64,000 nt of DNA from Streptomyces sp. Je 1-332 (GCF_040730185.1 NZ_CP160402.1:3596001-3660000), one strand, 5' to 3'; shown: positions 24,978 to 34,794, counted from the stretch's first letter. Numbers and translations are program-made. The notes: generated by a model from the sequence alone, not told the origin.

Positions 24978-26078
24978 ATGTCCGACTTCGTACCCGGACT
25001 TGAAGGAGTCATCGCGTTCGAGACGGAGATCGCCGAACCGGACAAGGAAGGCGGCGCGCTTCGCTATCGCGGCGTCGACATCGAGGATCTGGTCGGCCAC
25101 GTCTCCTTCGGCAACGTCTGGGGCCTGCTCGTCGACGGCGCCTTCAACCCCGGTCTGCCGCCGGCCGAGCCGTTCCCGATCCCGGTGCACTCCGGCGACA
25201 TCCGCGTCGACGTCCAGTCGGCGCTCGCGATGCTCGCCCCCGTGTGGGGTCTGAAGCCGCTCCTGGACATCAGCGAGCAGGAGGCCCGCGACGACCTGGC
25301 GCGCGCCGCCGTCATGGCGCTCTCCTACGTCGCCCAGTCCGCCCGCGGCCAGGGCCTGCCGATGGTGCCGCAGCGGGAGATCGACAAGGCCGACACGGTC
25401 GTCGAGCGCTTCATGAAGCGCTGGCGCGGCGAGCCCGACCCCAAGCACGTCCAGGCCGTCGACGCGTACTGGACGTCGGCCGCCGAGCACGGCATGAACG
25501 CCTCCACGTTCACGGCCCGCGTCATCGCGTCGACGGGCGCGGATGTGGCGGCGGCGCTGAGCGGTGCCGTGGGCGCGATGTCCGGCCCCCTGCACGGGGG
25601 CGCGCCCTCCCGGGTCCTCGGCATGATCGAGGAGATCGAGCGGACGGGCGACGCGGTCGCGTACGTGAAGCAGGCCCTGGACAAGGGCGAGCGTCTGATG
25701 GGCTTCGGTCACCGGGTGTACCGGGCCGAGGACCCCCGCGCGCGGGTCCTGCGCCGCACGGCGCGCGAGCTGGGCGCTCCTCGCTACGAGGTGGCGGAGG
25801 CGCTGGAGAAGGCCGCGCTCGACGAGCTGCACGCCCGCCGCCCGGACCGCGTCCTCGCGACGAACGTCGAGTTCTGGGCCGCGATCGTCCTCGACTTCGC
25901 CGAGGTGCCGGCGCACATGTTCACGTCGATGTTCACGTGCGCGAGGACCGCCGGGTGGTCGGCGCACGTTCTTGAGCAGAAGCGGACGGGGCGGCTTGTC
26001 CGCCCCTCGGCCCGGTACATCGGCCCTGGGTCGCGGGACCCGCGGGCGGTCGAGGGGTACGGGGATATCGCGCGCTAG
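24978..26078 (+). CDS. Citrate synthase (actinobacterial second form)
   Basis: 366 residues, the length of short type-II/methylcitrate-like citrate synthases. Catalytic residues are evident: His171 in 'AAEHGMNAS', His206 in 'MSGPLHGGAPSRV' and His245 in 'MGFGHRVYRAEDPRAR', with the aspartate in 'VEFWAAIVLDFAEVP' and CoA-end sequence 'TGRLVRPSARYIGPG'. It condenses oxaloacetate with acetyl-CoA, or possibly propionyl-CoA given the acyl-CoA cluster nearby. ATG 24978 follows GAGGAG. The repeat terminator at 26127 separates it from the convergent TetR gene. Confidence 0.92.
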   Translation: MSDFVPGLEGVIAFETEIAEPDKEGGALRYRGVDIEDLVGHVSFGNVWGLLVDGAFNPGLPPAEPFPIPVHSGDIRVDVQSALAMLAPVWGLKPLLDISEQEARDDLARAAVMALSYVAQSARGQGLPMVPQREIDKADTVVERFMKRWRGEPDPKHVQAVDAYWTSAAEHGMNASTFTARVIASTGADVAAALSGAVGAMSGPLHGGAPSRVLGMIEEIERTGDAVAYVKQALDKGERLMGFGHRVYRAEDPRARVLRRTARELGAPRYEVAEALEKAALDELHARRPDRVLATNVEFWAAIVLDFAEVPAHMFTSMFTCARTAGWSAHVLEQKRTGRLVRPSARYIGPGSRDPRAVEGYGDIAR

Positions 26079-26081
26079 GGA

Positions 26082-26160
26082 GGCCTTGGCTGCCGCCATC
26101 ACCGGCTTCGCCGAGTTCGTCCTCAAACGCCGGACGGGCTGAGACTCAGCTCGTCCGGCG
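26082..26160 (+). terminator. Bidirectional terminator within a dispersed Streptomyces repeat
   Basis: A repeat unit (26082-26141) ending in CGCCGGACGGGCTGAG pairs with CTCAGCTCGTCCGGCG (26145-26160), one G-U mismatch, giving a 16-bp stem with a one-base loop. It sits between convergent genes. About 60 bp of the unit recur at 51912-51972 with one to three differences. Translated, it reads AITGFAEFVLKRRTG then stop. Confidence 0.8.
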
Positions 26161-26166
26161 TCCGGC

Positions 26167-26784
26167 TCAGCGCAGCGCCCCCTCCACCAGCCTCGCCCAC
26201 TCCCGCACCACACGTTCCCGCCTCGCCCCGTCATCCGTCAGCAGGTTCGCGAGGCCGAGGCCCCGCGCCATGTCCAGGAGCCCCTGGACCGTCTCCCGCA
26301 CCCCCGGCCGAGACTCGTCCGCCCCCAGCAACTCCACCGCGATCCGGTGCGTCTCCCGCCCCACCCGCGCCTCCAGCTCCGTCACCCGGGAGCCCAGCTG
26401 CGGCTCATGGGACGCCGCCACCCACAGATGCAGCGCCGCCCGGAACAGCGGGCCCGTGTAGAGGTCCACCAGCGCCGCCACCACCGAGGCACGGTCCTGG
26501 GCCGGAAGCTCTCGCAGCGCGGTCGAGCGCTGCTCGGCCACGTACTCCACCGCCGCCGTGAACAGGTCCTCCCGCGTGGGGAAGTGATGCTGGGCCGCGC
26601 CCCGCGAGACCCCGGCCCGCTCGGCGACGACGGACACCGTGGACCCCGCCCAGCCGCTCTCGGCGAGACACGCCACGGCGGCCTCCAGGAGCCGTTGGCG
26701 CGTCGCACGGCTGCGGTCCTGCTTGGGCGAGCGATCGGCACGGTCGGCTCGGTTGGCACGGTCGGCCGCGGTCACAGCACCCAT
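26167..26784 (-). CDS. TetR-family regulator of the acyl-CoA cluster
   Basis: 205 residues. N-terminal HTH 'RQRLLEAAVACLAESGWAGSTVSVVAERAGVSRGAAQHHFPTREDLFTAAVEYV' is canonical TetR; the ligand domain is Leu/Ala-rich. ATG 26784 has GGGAG five bases upstream; GTG 26775 overlaps the hydratase stop (GTGA). Co-transcribed as last gene of the Atu/Liu-like operon, so it most likely responds to an acyl-CoA or terpenoid intermediate and represses the operon (inference from position). Confidence 0.9.
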   Translation of the reverse strand: MGAVTAADRANRADRADRSPKQDRSRATRQRLLEAAVACLAESGWAGSTVSVVAERAGVSRGAAQHHFPTREDLFTAAVEYVAEQRSTALRELPAQDRASVVAALVDLYTGPLFRAALHLWVAASHEPQLGSRVTELEARVGRETHRIAVELLGADESRPGVRETVQGLLDMARGLGLANLLTDDGARRERVVREWARLVEGALR

Positions 26785-27506
26785 GGGCACTCCCGTCGTT
26801 CGAGGAACGCCCCCATCCCCTCCCGCGCCTCCTCCGATGCGAAGAGCCGCGCGGACAGGGCGACGAGGGCGTCCGTGTGGTGGTCGAATGCGTCGAGCAC
26901 CCTAGCCGTGAGCAGCTTCTTCGTCTCGGCCAGGGCCTGCGGCGCCGCCTTCCGCAGCCCCGCAAGGAGCGGCGTCAGCTCCGCGTCCACGTCGTCCCCC
27001 GCCACCGTCACCAGACCGATCCGCGCCGCCTCCGCCCCGCCGAAGCGCTCCCCGGTGAGGAAGTAGCGCGAGGCGGCGCTCGGGTCGAGCCGGGACAGCA
27101 GCGGCATGGAGATCACCGCGGGCGCCACCCCGATCCGTACCTCCGTCAGCGCGAACGACGCCCCCGGCCCCGCGGCCGCCATGTCGCACACGCCCAGCAG
27201 TCCGAGACCGCCCGCCCGCACATGCCCGTCCACCCGGGCCACCACCGGCTTCGGCAGCTCCAGGATCTGCCGGAGCAGCCCCACGAAGGCGGCCGGGTCC
27301 GGCGGCTCCCGCAGGTCGGCGCCCGAGCAGAACGTGGAGCCGGTGTGCGTGAGGACCACCGCGCGTACGTCAGGGTCCTTGCCACAGTCGTCGAGCGCCT
27401 CGGCGAAGCCGTGCAGGAGCCCCGCCGAGAGCGCGTTGCGGTTGGCGGGGTTGTCCAGCGTGAACGTGACGATGCCGCGCTGCGGAGATGAGCAGACAAG
27501 GCTCAT
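26772..27506 (-). CDS. Enoyl-CoA hydratase/isomerase family protein (AtuE/LiuC-like)
   Basis: 244 residues of crotonase fold: 'FTLDNPANRNALSAGLLHGFAEAL', oxyanion hole 'GSTFCSGADLREPP' and 'VARVDGHVRAGGLGLLGVCDMAAAGPGASFALTEVRIGVAPA'. The first acid of classical hydratases is not at its usual place after GGG/GLG (LGVCD follows) and Glu is seen in 'ALTEVRIGV', resembling methylglutaconyl-/isohexenylglutaconyl-CoA hydratases. ATG 27506 with AGGGAG upstream. It sits between acyl-CoA dehydrogenase and TetR genes, consistent with hydration after carboxylation of a methyl-branched enoyl-CoA. Confidence 0.88.
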   Translation of the reverse strand: MSLVCSSPQRGIVTFTLDNPANRNALSAGLLHGFAEALDDCGKDPDVRAVVLTHTGSTFCSGADLREPPDPAAFVGLLRQILELPKPVVARVDGHVRAGGLGLLGVCDMAAAGPGASFALTEVRIGVAPAVISMPLLSRLDPSAASRYFLTGERFGGAEAARIGLVTVAGDDVDAELTPLLAGLRKAAPQALAETKKLLTARVLDAFDHHTDALVALSARLFASEEAREGMGAFLERRECPWVL

Positions 27507-27544
27507 GGGAACTCCCTCTGATCGAGACCTACGAGGCCGGCGGC

Positions 27545-28711
27545 TCAGTACGACTTGGGCAGGCCCAGCGTCTGGTGCGACACGTAGTTGAGGATCATTT
27601 CCCGGCTCACCGGCGCGATCCGCGCCACCCGTGACGCCACGATCAGCGAGGCGAGGCCGAACTCCTTCGTCAGGCCGTTGCCGCCGAGCGTGTGCACCGA
27701 CTGGTCGACGGCCTTCACGCACGCGTCGGCAGCCGCGAGCTTGGCCATATTGGCGGCCTCGCCCGCGCCCATGTCGTCGCCCTCGTCGTAGAGCCTCGCG
27801 GCCTTCTGCATCATCAGGCGGGCCAGTTCGATGTCGATGTGGGACTGCGCGAGGGGGTGGGCGATCGCCTGGTGGGCGCCGATCGGGCTCTTCCAGACGC
27901 TGCGTTCCTTGGCGTAGCCGACCGCACGGGCGAGGGCGAAGCGCGCCATGCCGAGCGAGAACGCCGCCGTCATGATCCGCTCGGGGTTGAGTCCTGCGAA
28001 CAGCTGGAGCAGCCCCGCGTCCTCGTCGCCCACCAGGGCGTCGGCGGGCAGGCGTACGTCGTCCAGGGTCAGCTCGAACTGCTTCTCGGGGGCCTGGAGT
28101 TCCATCTCTATCTGCCGCCGCTGGAAGCCCTCGGTCTCGCGCGGGACGATGAAGAGGCACGGCTTGAGGCTGCCGGTGCGCGCGTCTTCCGTGCGGCCCA
28201 CGATCAGCGTCGCGTCGGCGATGTCCACACCCGAGATGAACACCTTGCGGCCGGTCAGGAGCCAGTCCCCGCTCGCCTCGTCCTTGCGGGCGGTCGTGGT
28301 GATGCGGTGCGAGTTGGAGCCCGCGTCGGGTTCGGTGATGCCGAAGGCCATGGTGCGGCTGCCGTCGGCGAGACCGGGCAGCCAGGTCCGCTTCTGCTCC
28401 TCGGTGCCGAAGCGGGCGATGACGGTGCCGCAGATCGCGGGCGAGACGACCATCATCAGGAGGGGACAGCCCGCAGCGCCCAACTCCTCAAGGACTATGG
28501 AGAGTTCCGCGATCCCGCCGCCTCCGCCGCCGTACTCCTCGGGGAGGTTCACGCCCAGGTAGCCGAGCTTGGCCGCGTCCGCCCACAGCTCGTCGGGGTG
28601 GCCTTCGTCCGCCACGACCCGGGTCATGTACGGGCGGCCGTAGCGCTTGCCCAGGGCGGCGACCGCCGCGCGCAGGGCCTGGTGCTCTTCGGTTTCGAGG
28701 ACGGTGCTCAT
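27545..28711 (-). CDS. Acyl-CoA dehydrogenase (AtuD/isovaleryl-type)
   Basis: 388 residues. FAD motifs are present: 'MAFGITEPDAGSNSHRITTTARKD' and 'GRKVFISGVDIADATLIVGRTE', then 'RIMTAAFSLGMARFALARAVGYAKERSVWKSPIGAHQAIAHPLAQSHIDIELARLMMQKAARLYDEG' and 'VDQSVHTLGGNGLTKEFGLASLI'. It should introduce the alpha-beta double bond into a branched acyl-CoA before carboxylation. ATG 28711 overlaps the carboxylase alpha stop (ATGA). In Pseudomonas Atu clusters AtuD acts on citronellyl-CoA; the true substrate here is unknown. Confidence 0.92.
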   Translation of the reverse strand: MSTVLETEEHQALRAAVAALGKRYGRPYMTRVVADEGHPDELWADAAKLGYLGVNLPEEYGGGGGGIAELSIVLEELGAAGCPLLMMVVSPAICGTVIARFGTEEQKRTWLPGLADGSRTMAFGITEPDAGSNSHRITTTARKDEASGDWLLTGRKVFISGVDIADATLIVGRTEDARTGSLKPCLFIVPRETEGFQRRQIEMELQAPEKQFELTLDDVRLPADALVGDEDAGLLQLFAGLNPERIMTAAFSLGMARFALARAVGYAKERSVWKSPIGAHQAIAHPLAQSHIDIELARLMMQKAARLYDEGDDMGAGEAANMAKLAAADACVKAVDQSVHTLGGNGLTKEFGLASLIVASRVARIAPVSREMILNYVSHQTLGLPKSY

Positions 28712-30606
28712 ACGGGTTGCTCCTCCTGTACGACGCCTGCGGTGTCTTCGACGGCCACGACTGCGAGCAGCGCCCCGACCTCGACCTGGCGGCCGGGCGC
28801 GGCGTGCAGGGCGGTGAGCGTGCCGGAGGCGGGAGAGGAGATACGGTGCTCCATCTTCATGGCCTCCAGCCAGATGAGGGGCTGCCCGGCGGTCACCCGC
28901 GCCCCTTCCGTGAGCCCGTCGGCCAGACGCACGACCGTGCCGGGCATCGGGGCGAGCAGGGAGCCGGGCGACTGCCTGGTGGTGGGCTCGGGGAGCAGCG
29001 GGAGCGCGGTGAGGGCGGTGTTGCCGACGTACACGCGGTCACCGCCGTAACGGTTCACGGTGAACTGCCTGCGCACACCGTCGACTTCGAGCACGACGAG
29101 CTCGCCGGACACGGCCAGCACCCGCACCCCCTCCGCGCTCAGCCCCTCCCGTGTGTGCCGGTAGCGCACCTCGTGTTCGGCGCCGTCCGGCTCGCTCCGG
29201 AAGAGCTTGACCTGCGGCTGCGACGCGAGGTTGCGCCAGCCGCCGAACCGGGAGCGCCCGTGCGCGTCGGCGAGCGCGGCGGCCAGCGGGGCGTGCGGGT
29301 CCGGGGCGGGGGCCGCGAGGTCGGCGAGGTGCCGGTCGTAGAAGCCCGTGTCCATGCGGGCCTCGACGAACTCCGGGTGCCGCAAGGACCGTACGAGCAA
29401 CTCCCTGTTGGTGACGGGCCCGTGGACGACCGCGCGCTCCATTGCCCCCGCGAGGGCACGCAGGGCCGCCGCCCGCGTGGGGGCGTACACGATGGCCTTG
29501 GCCAGCATCGGGTCGTAGTGCACGCCGATCGTGTCGCCGTCCACGTAACCGGTGTCGAGCCGCACGCCCGGCACATGGAGCCGGTGCAGGGTGCCGGTCT
29601 GCGGGGCCCACTCGGCGGCCGGGTCCTCGGCGTAGAGGCGGGCCTCCACCGCGTGGCCGCGCGCGGGCGGCGGCTCTTCCGCGAGCCGTTCGCCCTCCGC
29701 GACCTGGATCTGCAGCGCCACGAGATCGATCCCGAACACGGCCTCGGTGACCGGGTGTTCGACCTGAAGGCGGGTGTTCATCTCCAGGAAGTGCGCGCGG
29801 TCGCCCGCGACCAGGAACTCCACCGTGCCCGCCCCGCGATATCCGGTGACGCGCGCCGCCCGCACGGCCTGCGCGTGCAGCTCGTCGACGAGCCCGTCGG
29901 CCAGCCCCGGCGCCGGTGACTCCTCGATGACCTTCTGGTGCCTGCGCTGGAGCGTGCAGTCCCGTGTGCCGAGCGCCCAGACGGTGTCGTACGCGTCGGC
30001 CATGATCTGCACCTCGACGTGCCGGCCGCCCTCCAGATAGGGCTCGACGAAGACCTCGCCGTCCCCGAAGGCACTGGCCGCCTCGGCGCCGGCGGCCGCC
30101 AACTCGCCTTCCAGATCGCCCAGTTCCCGTACGACGCGCATGCCGCGCCCGCCGCCACCGGCCGCCGCCTTCACCAGGACCGGCAGTTCGGCTTCGGTGA
30201 CCTTGCCCAGAGGCGCGATGCCCATGAGCTCCTTGGCGCGCGTCTTGGAGGCCATGGATTCGATGGCTTCGGGCGGCGGCCCGATCCATACGAGCCCGGC
30301 GTCGAGGACCGCGCGCGCGAAGTCCGCGTTCTCGGAGAGGAAGCCGTAGCCGGGGTGGACGGCGTCCGCGCCCGCCGCCTGCGCGGCCTTGACGACGAGT
30401 TCACCCCGCAGATACGTGTCCGCGGGCGTCGCGCCCGGCAGCCGTACGGCGGAGTCGGCCTCGCGGACGTGCAGGGCGTCCGCGTCCGCGTCGGAGTACA
30501 CGGCCACGGTGGCGATCCCGAGGTCCCGGCAGGTGCGGAAGACGCGGCAGGCGATCTCGCCGCGGTTGGCGACGAGGATGGTGCTGATCGTGGTGGGGTT
30601 CGTCAT
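28708..30606 (-). CDS. Acyl-CoA carboxylase alpha subunit (biotin carboxylase + biotin carrier; AtuF/LiuD-like)
   Basis: 632 residues. Biotin carboxylase N-domain 'ILVANRGEIACRVFRTCRDLGIATVAVYSDADADALHVREADSAVRL', ATP-grasp Gly-rich loop 'VKAAAGGGGRGMRVV', catalytic 'ESPAPGL' and 'HFLEMNTRLQVEHPVTE', and a C-terminal biotinyl domain with Lys584 in EAMKMEH. It carboxylates biotin with ATP/bicarbonate. The stretch before the Gly-rich loop (KELMGIAPLGKVTEAELP) is a few residues shorter than usual but in frame. Eight bases separate it from the beta subunit. Confidence 0.93.
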   Translation of the reverse strand: MTNPTTISTILVANRGEIACRVFRTCRDLGIATVAVYSDADADALHVREADSAVRLPGATPADTYLRGELVVKAAQAAGADAVHPGYGFLSENADFARAVLDAGLVWIGPPPEAIESMASKTRAKELMGIAPLGKVTEAELPVLVKAAAGGGGRGMRVVRELGDLEGELAAAGAEAASAFGDGEVFVEPYLEGGRHVEVQIMADAYDTVWALGTRDCTLQRRHQKVIEESPAPGLADGLVDELHAQAVRAARVTGYRGAGTVEFLVAGDRAHFLEMNTRLQVEHPVTEAVFGIDLVALQIQVAEGERLAEEPPPARGHAVEARLYAEDPAAEWAPQTGTLHRLHVPGVRLDTGYVDGDTIGVHYDPMLAKAIVYAPTRAAALRALAGAMERAVVHGPVTNRELLVRSLRHPEFVEARMDTGFYDRHLADLAAPAPDPHAPLAAALADAHGRSRFGGWRNLASQPQVKLFRSEPDGAEHEVRYRHTREGLSAEGVRVLAVSGELVVLEVDGVRRQFTVNRYGGDRVYVGNTALTALPLLPEPTTRQSPGSLLAPMPGTVVRLADGLTEGARVTAGQPLIWLEAMKMEHRISSPASGTLTALHAAPGRQVEVGALLAVVAVEDTAGVVQEEQPV

Positions 30607-30614
30607 GGGAGTCC

Positions 30615-32222
30615 TCACATCCGAAAGACGCCGAAGCCACCGCGCGCGCCCTCGTAGGGGGCGGTGTGGATCGCGGACAGACACAGGCCGAGGACCGTGC
30701 GGGTGTCGCGGGGATCGATGACCCCGTCGTCGTAGAGCCGCCCGGAAAGGAACATCGGCAGCGACTCCGACTCGATCTGCTGCTCCACCATGGCGCGCAG
30801 GCCCGCGTCCGCGTCGTCGTCGTAGGGCTGCCCCTTCGCGGCGGCGGAGGTGCGGGCCACGATCGACAGGACCCCGGCAAGCTGCTGCGGCCCCATGACC
30901 GCCGACTTGGAGCTGGGCCAGGCGAAGAGGAAGCGCGGGTCGTAGGCGCGTCCGCACATGCCGTAGTGCCCGGCTCCGTACGAGGCGCCCATCAGCACGC
31001 TCAGGTGCGGCACCCGGGAGTTCGACACGGCGTTGATCATCATCGCGCCGTGTTTGATGATGCCGCCCTGCTCGTACTCCTTGCCGACCATGTAGCCGGT
31101 GGTGTTGTGCAGGAAGAGCAGCGGAATGTCCCGCTGGTTGGCCAACTGGATGAACTGCGCGGCCTTCTGGGACTCCTCGCTGAAGAGCACGCCCTGCGCG
31201 TTGGCCAGAATCCCGATGGGATAGCCGTGCAGTGCGGCCCACCCCGTCGTGAGGCTCGTCCCGTAGAGCGGCTTGAACTCGTCGAAGTCGGAGGCGTCGA
31301 CGATGCGGGCGATGACCTCGCGCGGATCGAAGGGGACCTTGAGGTCGCCGGGCACGATGCCGAGCAGCTCGTCCGCGTCGTACTTGGGCGGCTCGACGAC
31401 GGTGTTCGCGGCCGGATCGAAGTACGCCTTGCGCCAGTTGAGGCGTTTGACGACCCGCCGCGCCTGCCGCAGCGCGTCGCGCTCGTCCTCGGCGAGATAG
31501 TCGGCGAGGCCGGAGGTACGGGCGTGCATCTCGGCGCCGCCGAGCGACTCGTCGTCGCTCTCCTCGCCGGTGGCCATCTTCACCAGCGGCGGACCGCCGA
31601 GGAAGACCTTGGCACGCTCCTTGACCATGATCACGTGGTCGCTCATGCCGGGGACGTACGCGCCGCCCGCCGTGGAGTTGCCGAAGACGACGGCGACCGT
31701 CGGGACACCGGCGGCCGACGACTGGGTGAGGTGCTTGAAGAGCGCACCGCCCGGGATGAAGATCTCCTTCTGGGACGGCAGGTCGGCGCCCCCGGACTCC
31801 ACGAGATGGATGGACGGCAGCCGGTTGGCGTGCCCGATCTCATGGGCGCGGAAGGCCTTCTTCAGGGTCCAGGGGTTGCTCGCGCCGCCGCGCACGGTCG
31901 GGTCGTTGGCGGTGATCAGACATTCCACGCCCTCCACGACACCGATGCCGGTGACCATCGAGGCGCCTACGGGGTAGTCGCTCCCCCAGGCGGCGAGCGG
32001 CGACAGTTCGAGGAACGGCGTGTCAGGGTCCAGGAGCAACTCGATCCGCTCCCGGGCGAGCAGCTTGCCGCGCTTCCGATGCCGGGCCACGTACTTCTCG
32101 CCGCCGCCCTCAAGAGCCTTGGCCTGCTCGGCGTCGAGCTCGGCGAGCTTGCCCAGCATGGCCTCGCGGTGCTCGGCGTACTCGGCGCTCGCGGGGTCGA
32201 GCGCGGACGCGAGGACGGTCAC
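30615..32222 (-). CDS. Acyl-CoA carboxylase beta (carboxyltransferase) subunit, AtuC/LiuB-like
   Basis: 535 residues with both carboxyltransferase halves: N-domain 'RKRGKLLARERIELLLDPDTPFLELSPLAAWG' and 'GIGVVEGVECLITANDPTVRGGASNPWTLKKAFRAHEIG'; C-domain 'GILANAQGVLFSEESQKAAQFIQLANQRDIPLLFLHNTTGYMVGKEYEQGGIIKHGAMMINAVSNSRVPHLSVLMGASYGAGHYGMCGRAYDP'. The 'GYMVGKEYEQGGIIKHGAKM'-like segment is characteristic of methylcrotonyl-/geranyl-CoA carboxylases. GTG 32222 overlaps the upstream stop (GTGA). It pairs with the alpha subunit next in the operon. Confidence 0.93.
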   Translation of the reverse strand: MTVLASALDPASAEYAEHREAMLGKLAELDAEQAKALEGGGEKYVARHRKRGKLLARERIELLLDPDTPFLELSPLAAWGSDYPVGASMVTGIGVVEGVECLITANDPTVRGGASNPWTLKKAFRAHEIGHANRLPSIHLVESGGADLPSQKEIFIPGGALFKHLTQSSAAGVPTVAVVFGNSTAGGAYVPGMSDHVIMVKERAKVFLGGPPLVKMATGEESDDESLGGAEMHARTSGLADYLAEDERDALRQARRVVKRLNWRKAYFDPAANTVVEPPKYDADELLGIVPGDLKVPFDPREVIARIVDASDFDEFKPLYGTSLTTGWAALHGYPIGILANAQGVLFSEESQKAAQFIQLANQRDIPLLFLHNTTGYMVGKEYEQGGIIKHGAMMINAVSNSRVPHLSVLMGASYGAGHYGMCGRAYDPRFLFAWPSSKSAVMGPQQLAGVLSIVARTSAAAKGQPYDDDADAGLRAMVEQQIESESLPMFLSGRLYDDGVIDPRDTRTVLGLCLSAIHTAPYEGARGGFGVFRM

Positions 32223-34003
32223 GGGAGTACCTCCGTCGGTTCGGTCACTTCTACGAGTCCGGCCGGTACGTCGACGTGGCGGGCGCGCAGCCACTCGCCC
32301 AGGCCCTTGGCCTGCGGGTCGAAGCGGGCCTGGGACGCGACGCCCGCGCCGAGGATTCCCCCGACGACGAAGTTCAGCGCCCGCAGGTTCGGCAGGACAT
32401 GGCGTACGACGGTCAACTCGGCGGCTTCGGGGATGAGTTCGCGGAACCGCTCGACGGTCAGCTCGTGGGCGAGCCACCGCCAGGCGTCGTCCGTGCGCGC
32501 CCAGACGCCGACGTTCGCGTCCCCGCCCTTGTCGCCGCTGCGGGCCCCGGCGACGAGGCCGAGGGGGGCGCGGCGGGTGGGGCCGTCCGGCAGCGGCGTG
32601 GGCAGGGGCGGCTCGCCCAGTTCTTCGAGTACGAGGGTGTCGCCGGCGCCCGCGACGGGGTGCCGCTCACCGCCGGGAAGGACGGCCACATGGTCGACGG
32701 TGCCACGCTCGACGTACGCGGCTTCGAAGACTCCGTAGGGCGCGCCCTTGCCCGGGGGCGCCGTCACATGGAATCCGGGATAGCTGCCGAGGGCCAGCTC
32801 GATCGCGGCGCCGCTCAGGGCGCGGCCGACGGGGTCCTGCCGCGGGTCGCGCACGACGAGCCGCAGCAGAGCGGACGCGGTCTCCTCGCTCGGGGCGTCG
32901 GGGCGGTCGGTGCGGGACAGTTCCCACCGCACCTCCTGGGGGCGGGACTTGGACCGGGTGAGCGCGTCCTCCACCTGAGCCCGCACGAGCCCCGCCTTGG
33001 CGTCCACGTCGAGTCCGGTGAGGACGAAGACGACTTCGTTGCGGAAGCCGCCGAGCCGGTTGAGTCCCACCTTCAGGGTCGGCGGCGGGGCTTCGCCGCG
33101 CACACCCGCGACGCGCACCCGGTCGGGCCCCTCCTGCGTGAGGGTGGCCGTGTCGAGCCGGGCGGTGACATCGGGCCCGGCGTACCGGGCGCCGGAGGTC
33201 TCGTACAGCAGCTGCGCGGTGACCGTGCCGACGTCGACGAAGCCGCCCGTGCCGTCCTGCTTGGTGATGACGCTCGACCCGTCCTCATGGATCTCGGCGA
33301 CCGGAAAGCCTGGCCGGAGCAGCTCGCCCTGCGAACGCTCCCCGAAGAAGGCGTAGTTGCCCCCGGTGGCCTGCGTCCCGCACTCCAGGATGTGCCCGGC
33401 GACCACCGCACCCGCGAGCCGGTCGTGGTCGCCCTCACCCCACCCGAAGTGGGCGGCGGCGGGCCCGCTGACGAGAGCGGCGTCGGTCACGCGCCCGGTG
33501 ACGACGACATCGGCGCCGGCGCGCAGACAGGCGGCGATCCCGGCGCCGCCGAGGTAGGCGTTGGCGGTGAGAGCATCCGGGAAGCGGGGCCCGAGGTCGT
33601 CCCCCTCCACATGCGCGACCCGCGCACCGATCCCGAGCCGGCCCGCCAACTCCCTTACGGCGTCGGCGAGCCCGCCGGGATTGAGCCCCCCGGCATTGGC
33701 GACGATCTTGACCCCCCGCTCCTGGGCGAGCCCCAGACACTCCTCCAGCTGCCGCAGGAAGGTCTTCGCGTAGCCGCGCGCGGGGTCCTTGAGCCGGTCA
33801 CGCCCGAGGATCAGCATGGTCAGTTCGGCGAGATAGTCGCCGGTGAGGACGTCGAGCGGACCGCCGGTGAGCATGTCGCGCATGGCGTCGAAACGGTCGC
33901 CGTAGAACCCGGACGCGTTGCCGATCCGCAGCGGGGCGGTGCGTGAGTCAGGGTCGGAGGCGGAGGCAGGGTCGGAGCCGGGGGCGGAGGCCGGGGCCGT
34001 CAC
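32219..34003 (-). CDS. DUF1446 acyclic terpene utilisation (AtuA-like) protein
   Basis: 594 residues. '[47 protein letters not shown]' and '[21 protein letters not shown]'...'[27 protein letters not shown]' are signatures of DUF1446/AtuA; the C-terminal part ('[31 protein letters not shown]') is the AtuA-associated ferredoxin-fold domain, so both domains are fused here. AtuA is needed for citronellol/geraniol growth in Pseudomonas, but its reaction is unknown. GTG 34003 overlaps the preceding stop by four bases. Residues 1-22 are a Ser/Asp/Ala-rich tail. Confidence 0.88.
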   Translation of the reverse strand: MTAPASAPGSDPASASDPDSRTAPLRIGNASGFYGDRFDAMRDMLTGGPLDVLTGDYLAELTMLILGRDRLKDPARGYAKTFLRQLEECLGLAQERGVKIVANAGGLNPGGLADAVRELAGRLGIGARVAHVEGDDLGPRFPDALTANAYLGGAGIAACLRAGADVVVTGRVTDAALVSGPAAAHFGWGEGDHDRLAGAVVAGHILECGTQATGGNYAFFGERSQGELLRPGFPVAEIHEDGSSVITKQDGTGGFVDVGTVTAQLLYETSGARYAGPDVTARLDTATLTQEGPDRVRVAGVRGEAPPPTLKVGLNRLGGFRNEVVFVLTGLDVDAKAGLVRAQVEDALTRSKSRPQEVRWELSRTDRPDAPSEETASALLRLVVRDPRQDPVGRALSGAAIELALGSYPGFHVTAPPGKGAPYGVFEAAYVERGTVDHVAVLPGGERHPVAGAGDTLVLEELGEPPLPTPLPDGPTRRAPLGLVAGARSGDKGGDANVGVWARTDDAWRWLAHELTVERFRELIPEAAELTVVRHVLPNLRALNFVVGGILGAGVASQARFDPQAKGLGEWLRARHVDVPAGLVEVTEPTEVLP

Positions 34004-34794
34004 TGGTCGGCGCCCTTCGCCGGGCGTCCCGGTCCCGGCGGGCCCGCGAAGGCCTGCGCGATGTCCAGCCACCGCTCGGCGTCGGCGCCTTCCGCACGCA
34101 GGGCGAGATCGTCCCGGTGCGCGCGCTGCGTGACGAGAAGACAGAAATCGAGCGCGGGCCCGGTCACGCGCTGAGCGGCATCGTCGGGGCCACTGGCCCA
34201 CAACTCCTCCGAGGGCAGCCGCAGCTCGACCCGGAAGGGACTGTCGGGCGCACTCGATCCCCGTACACCGAAGGAGAAGTCCCGGGCCCGGACCCCGATA
34301 TGAGCCACGTGCCGCAACCGGTCGGTCGGCTCCCGCTCGACGCCCAGCGCGTCGGAGACGTCCTGGCCGTGGGCCCAGGTCTCCATGAGCCGTGCGGTAG
34401 CCATGGAGGTGGCCGACATGGGCGGCCCGTACCAGGGGAAGCGGGTGCCGCGCGGGGCGGCGGTCAACGCCTTGAGCAGGGCATCGCGCCCGTCCCGCCA
34501 CCGCGTGAGCAGCTCACCGGGCGGCAGCGCGGCCCCTTCCTCGGCCCCGTCGTCGACGAAGGAATCGGGAGCCGCGAGCGCCTCCTCGACGAGCCGGCCA
34601 AAGGCGTCCCCGTCGGTGACGGCGGTCAGCGCGGCCCGGTCGGTCCAGGCGAGATGGGCGATCTGGTGGGCGACGGTCCAGCCGTCAGCAGGGGTGTCGA
34701 GCGCCCAAGCCCGCTCGCCCAACCCCTCCACGAGCTGGTCGAGTTCCTCGCTCTCACGGCGCAGATCATCGAGTACGGGCACAGCTTCGGACAC
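34000..34794 (-). CDS. TIGR03084-family DinB-like protein
   Basis: 264 residues. '[42 protein letters not shown]' and '[18 protein letters not shown]' supply the His residues (two in VAHQIAHL, one in WAHGQD) of the mycothiol-dependent DinB/MDMPI metal site. The family is actinobacterial and usually encoded beside acyl-CoA genes, as here, first in the operon; a mycothiol-linked isomerase or transferase step is conceivable but unproven. GTG 34794 is preceded by GAGGGGAGC with good spacing; GTG/ATG at 34815 is less likely. Confidence 0.82.
   Translation of the reverse strand: MSEAVPVLDDLRRESEELDQLVEGLGERAWALDTPADGWTVAHQIAHLAWTDRAALTAVTDGDAFGRLVEEALAAPDSFVDDGAEEGAALPPGELLTRWRDGRDALLKALTAAPRGTRFPWYGPPMSATSMATARLMETWAHGQDVSDALGVEREPTDRLRHVAHIGVRARDFSFGVRGSSAPDSPFRVELRLPSEELWASGPDDAAQRVTGPALDFCLLVTQRAHRDDLALRAEGADAERWLDIAQAFAGPPGPGRPAKGADQ

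Noticed and set aside
30615..34501. Very long fused minus-strand frames with hundreds of upstream residues before the carboxylase and AtuA proteins
   Set aside because: The upstream parts overlap the preceding genes out of frame. Four-base GTGA overlaps and family N-termini place the true starts at 32222 and 34003.
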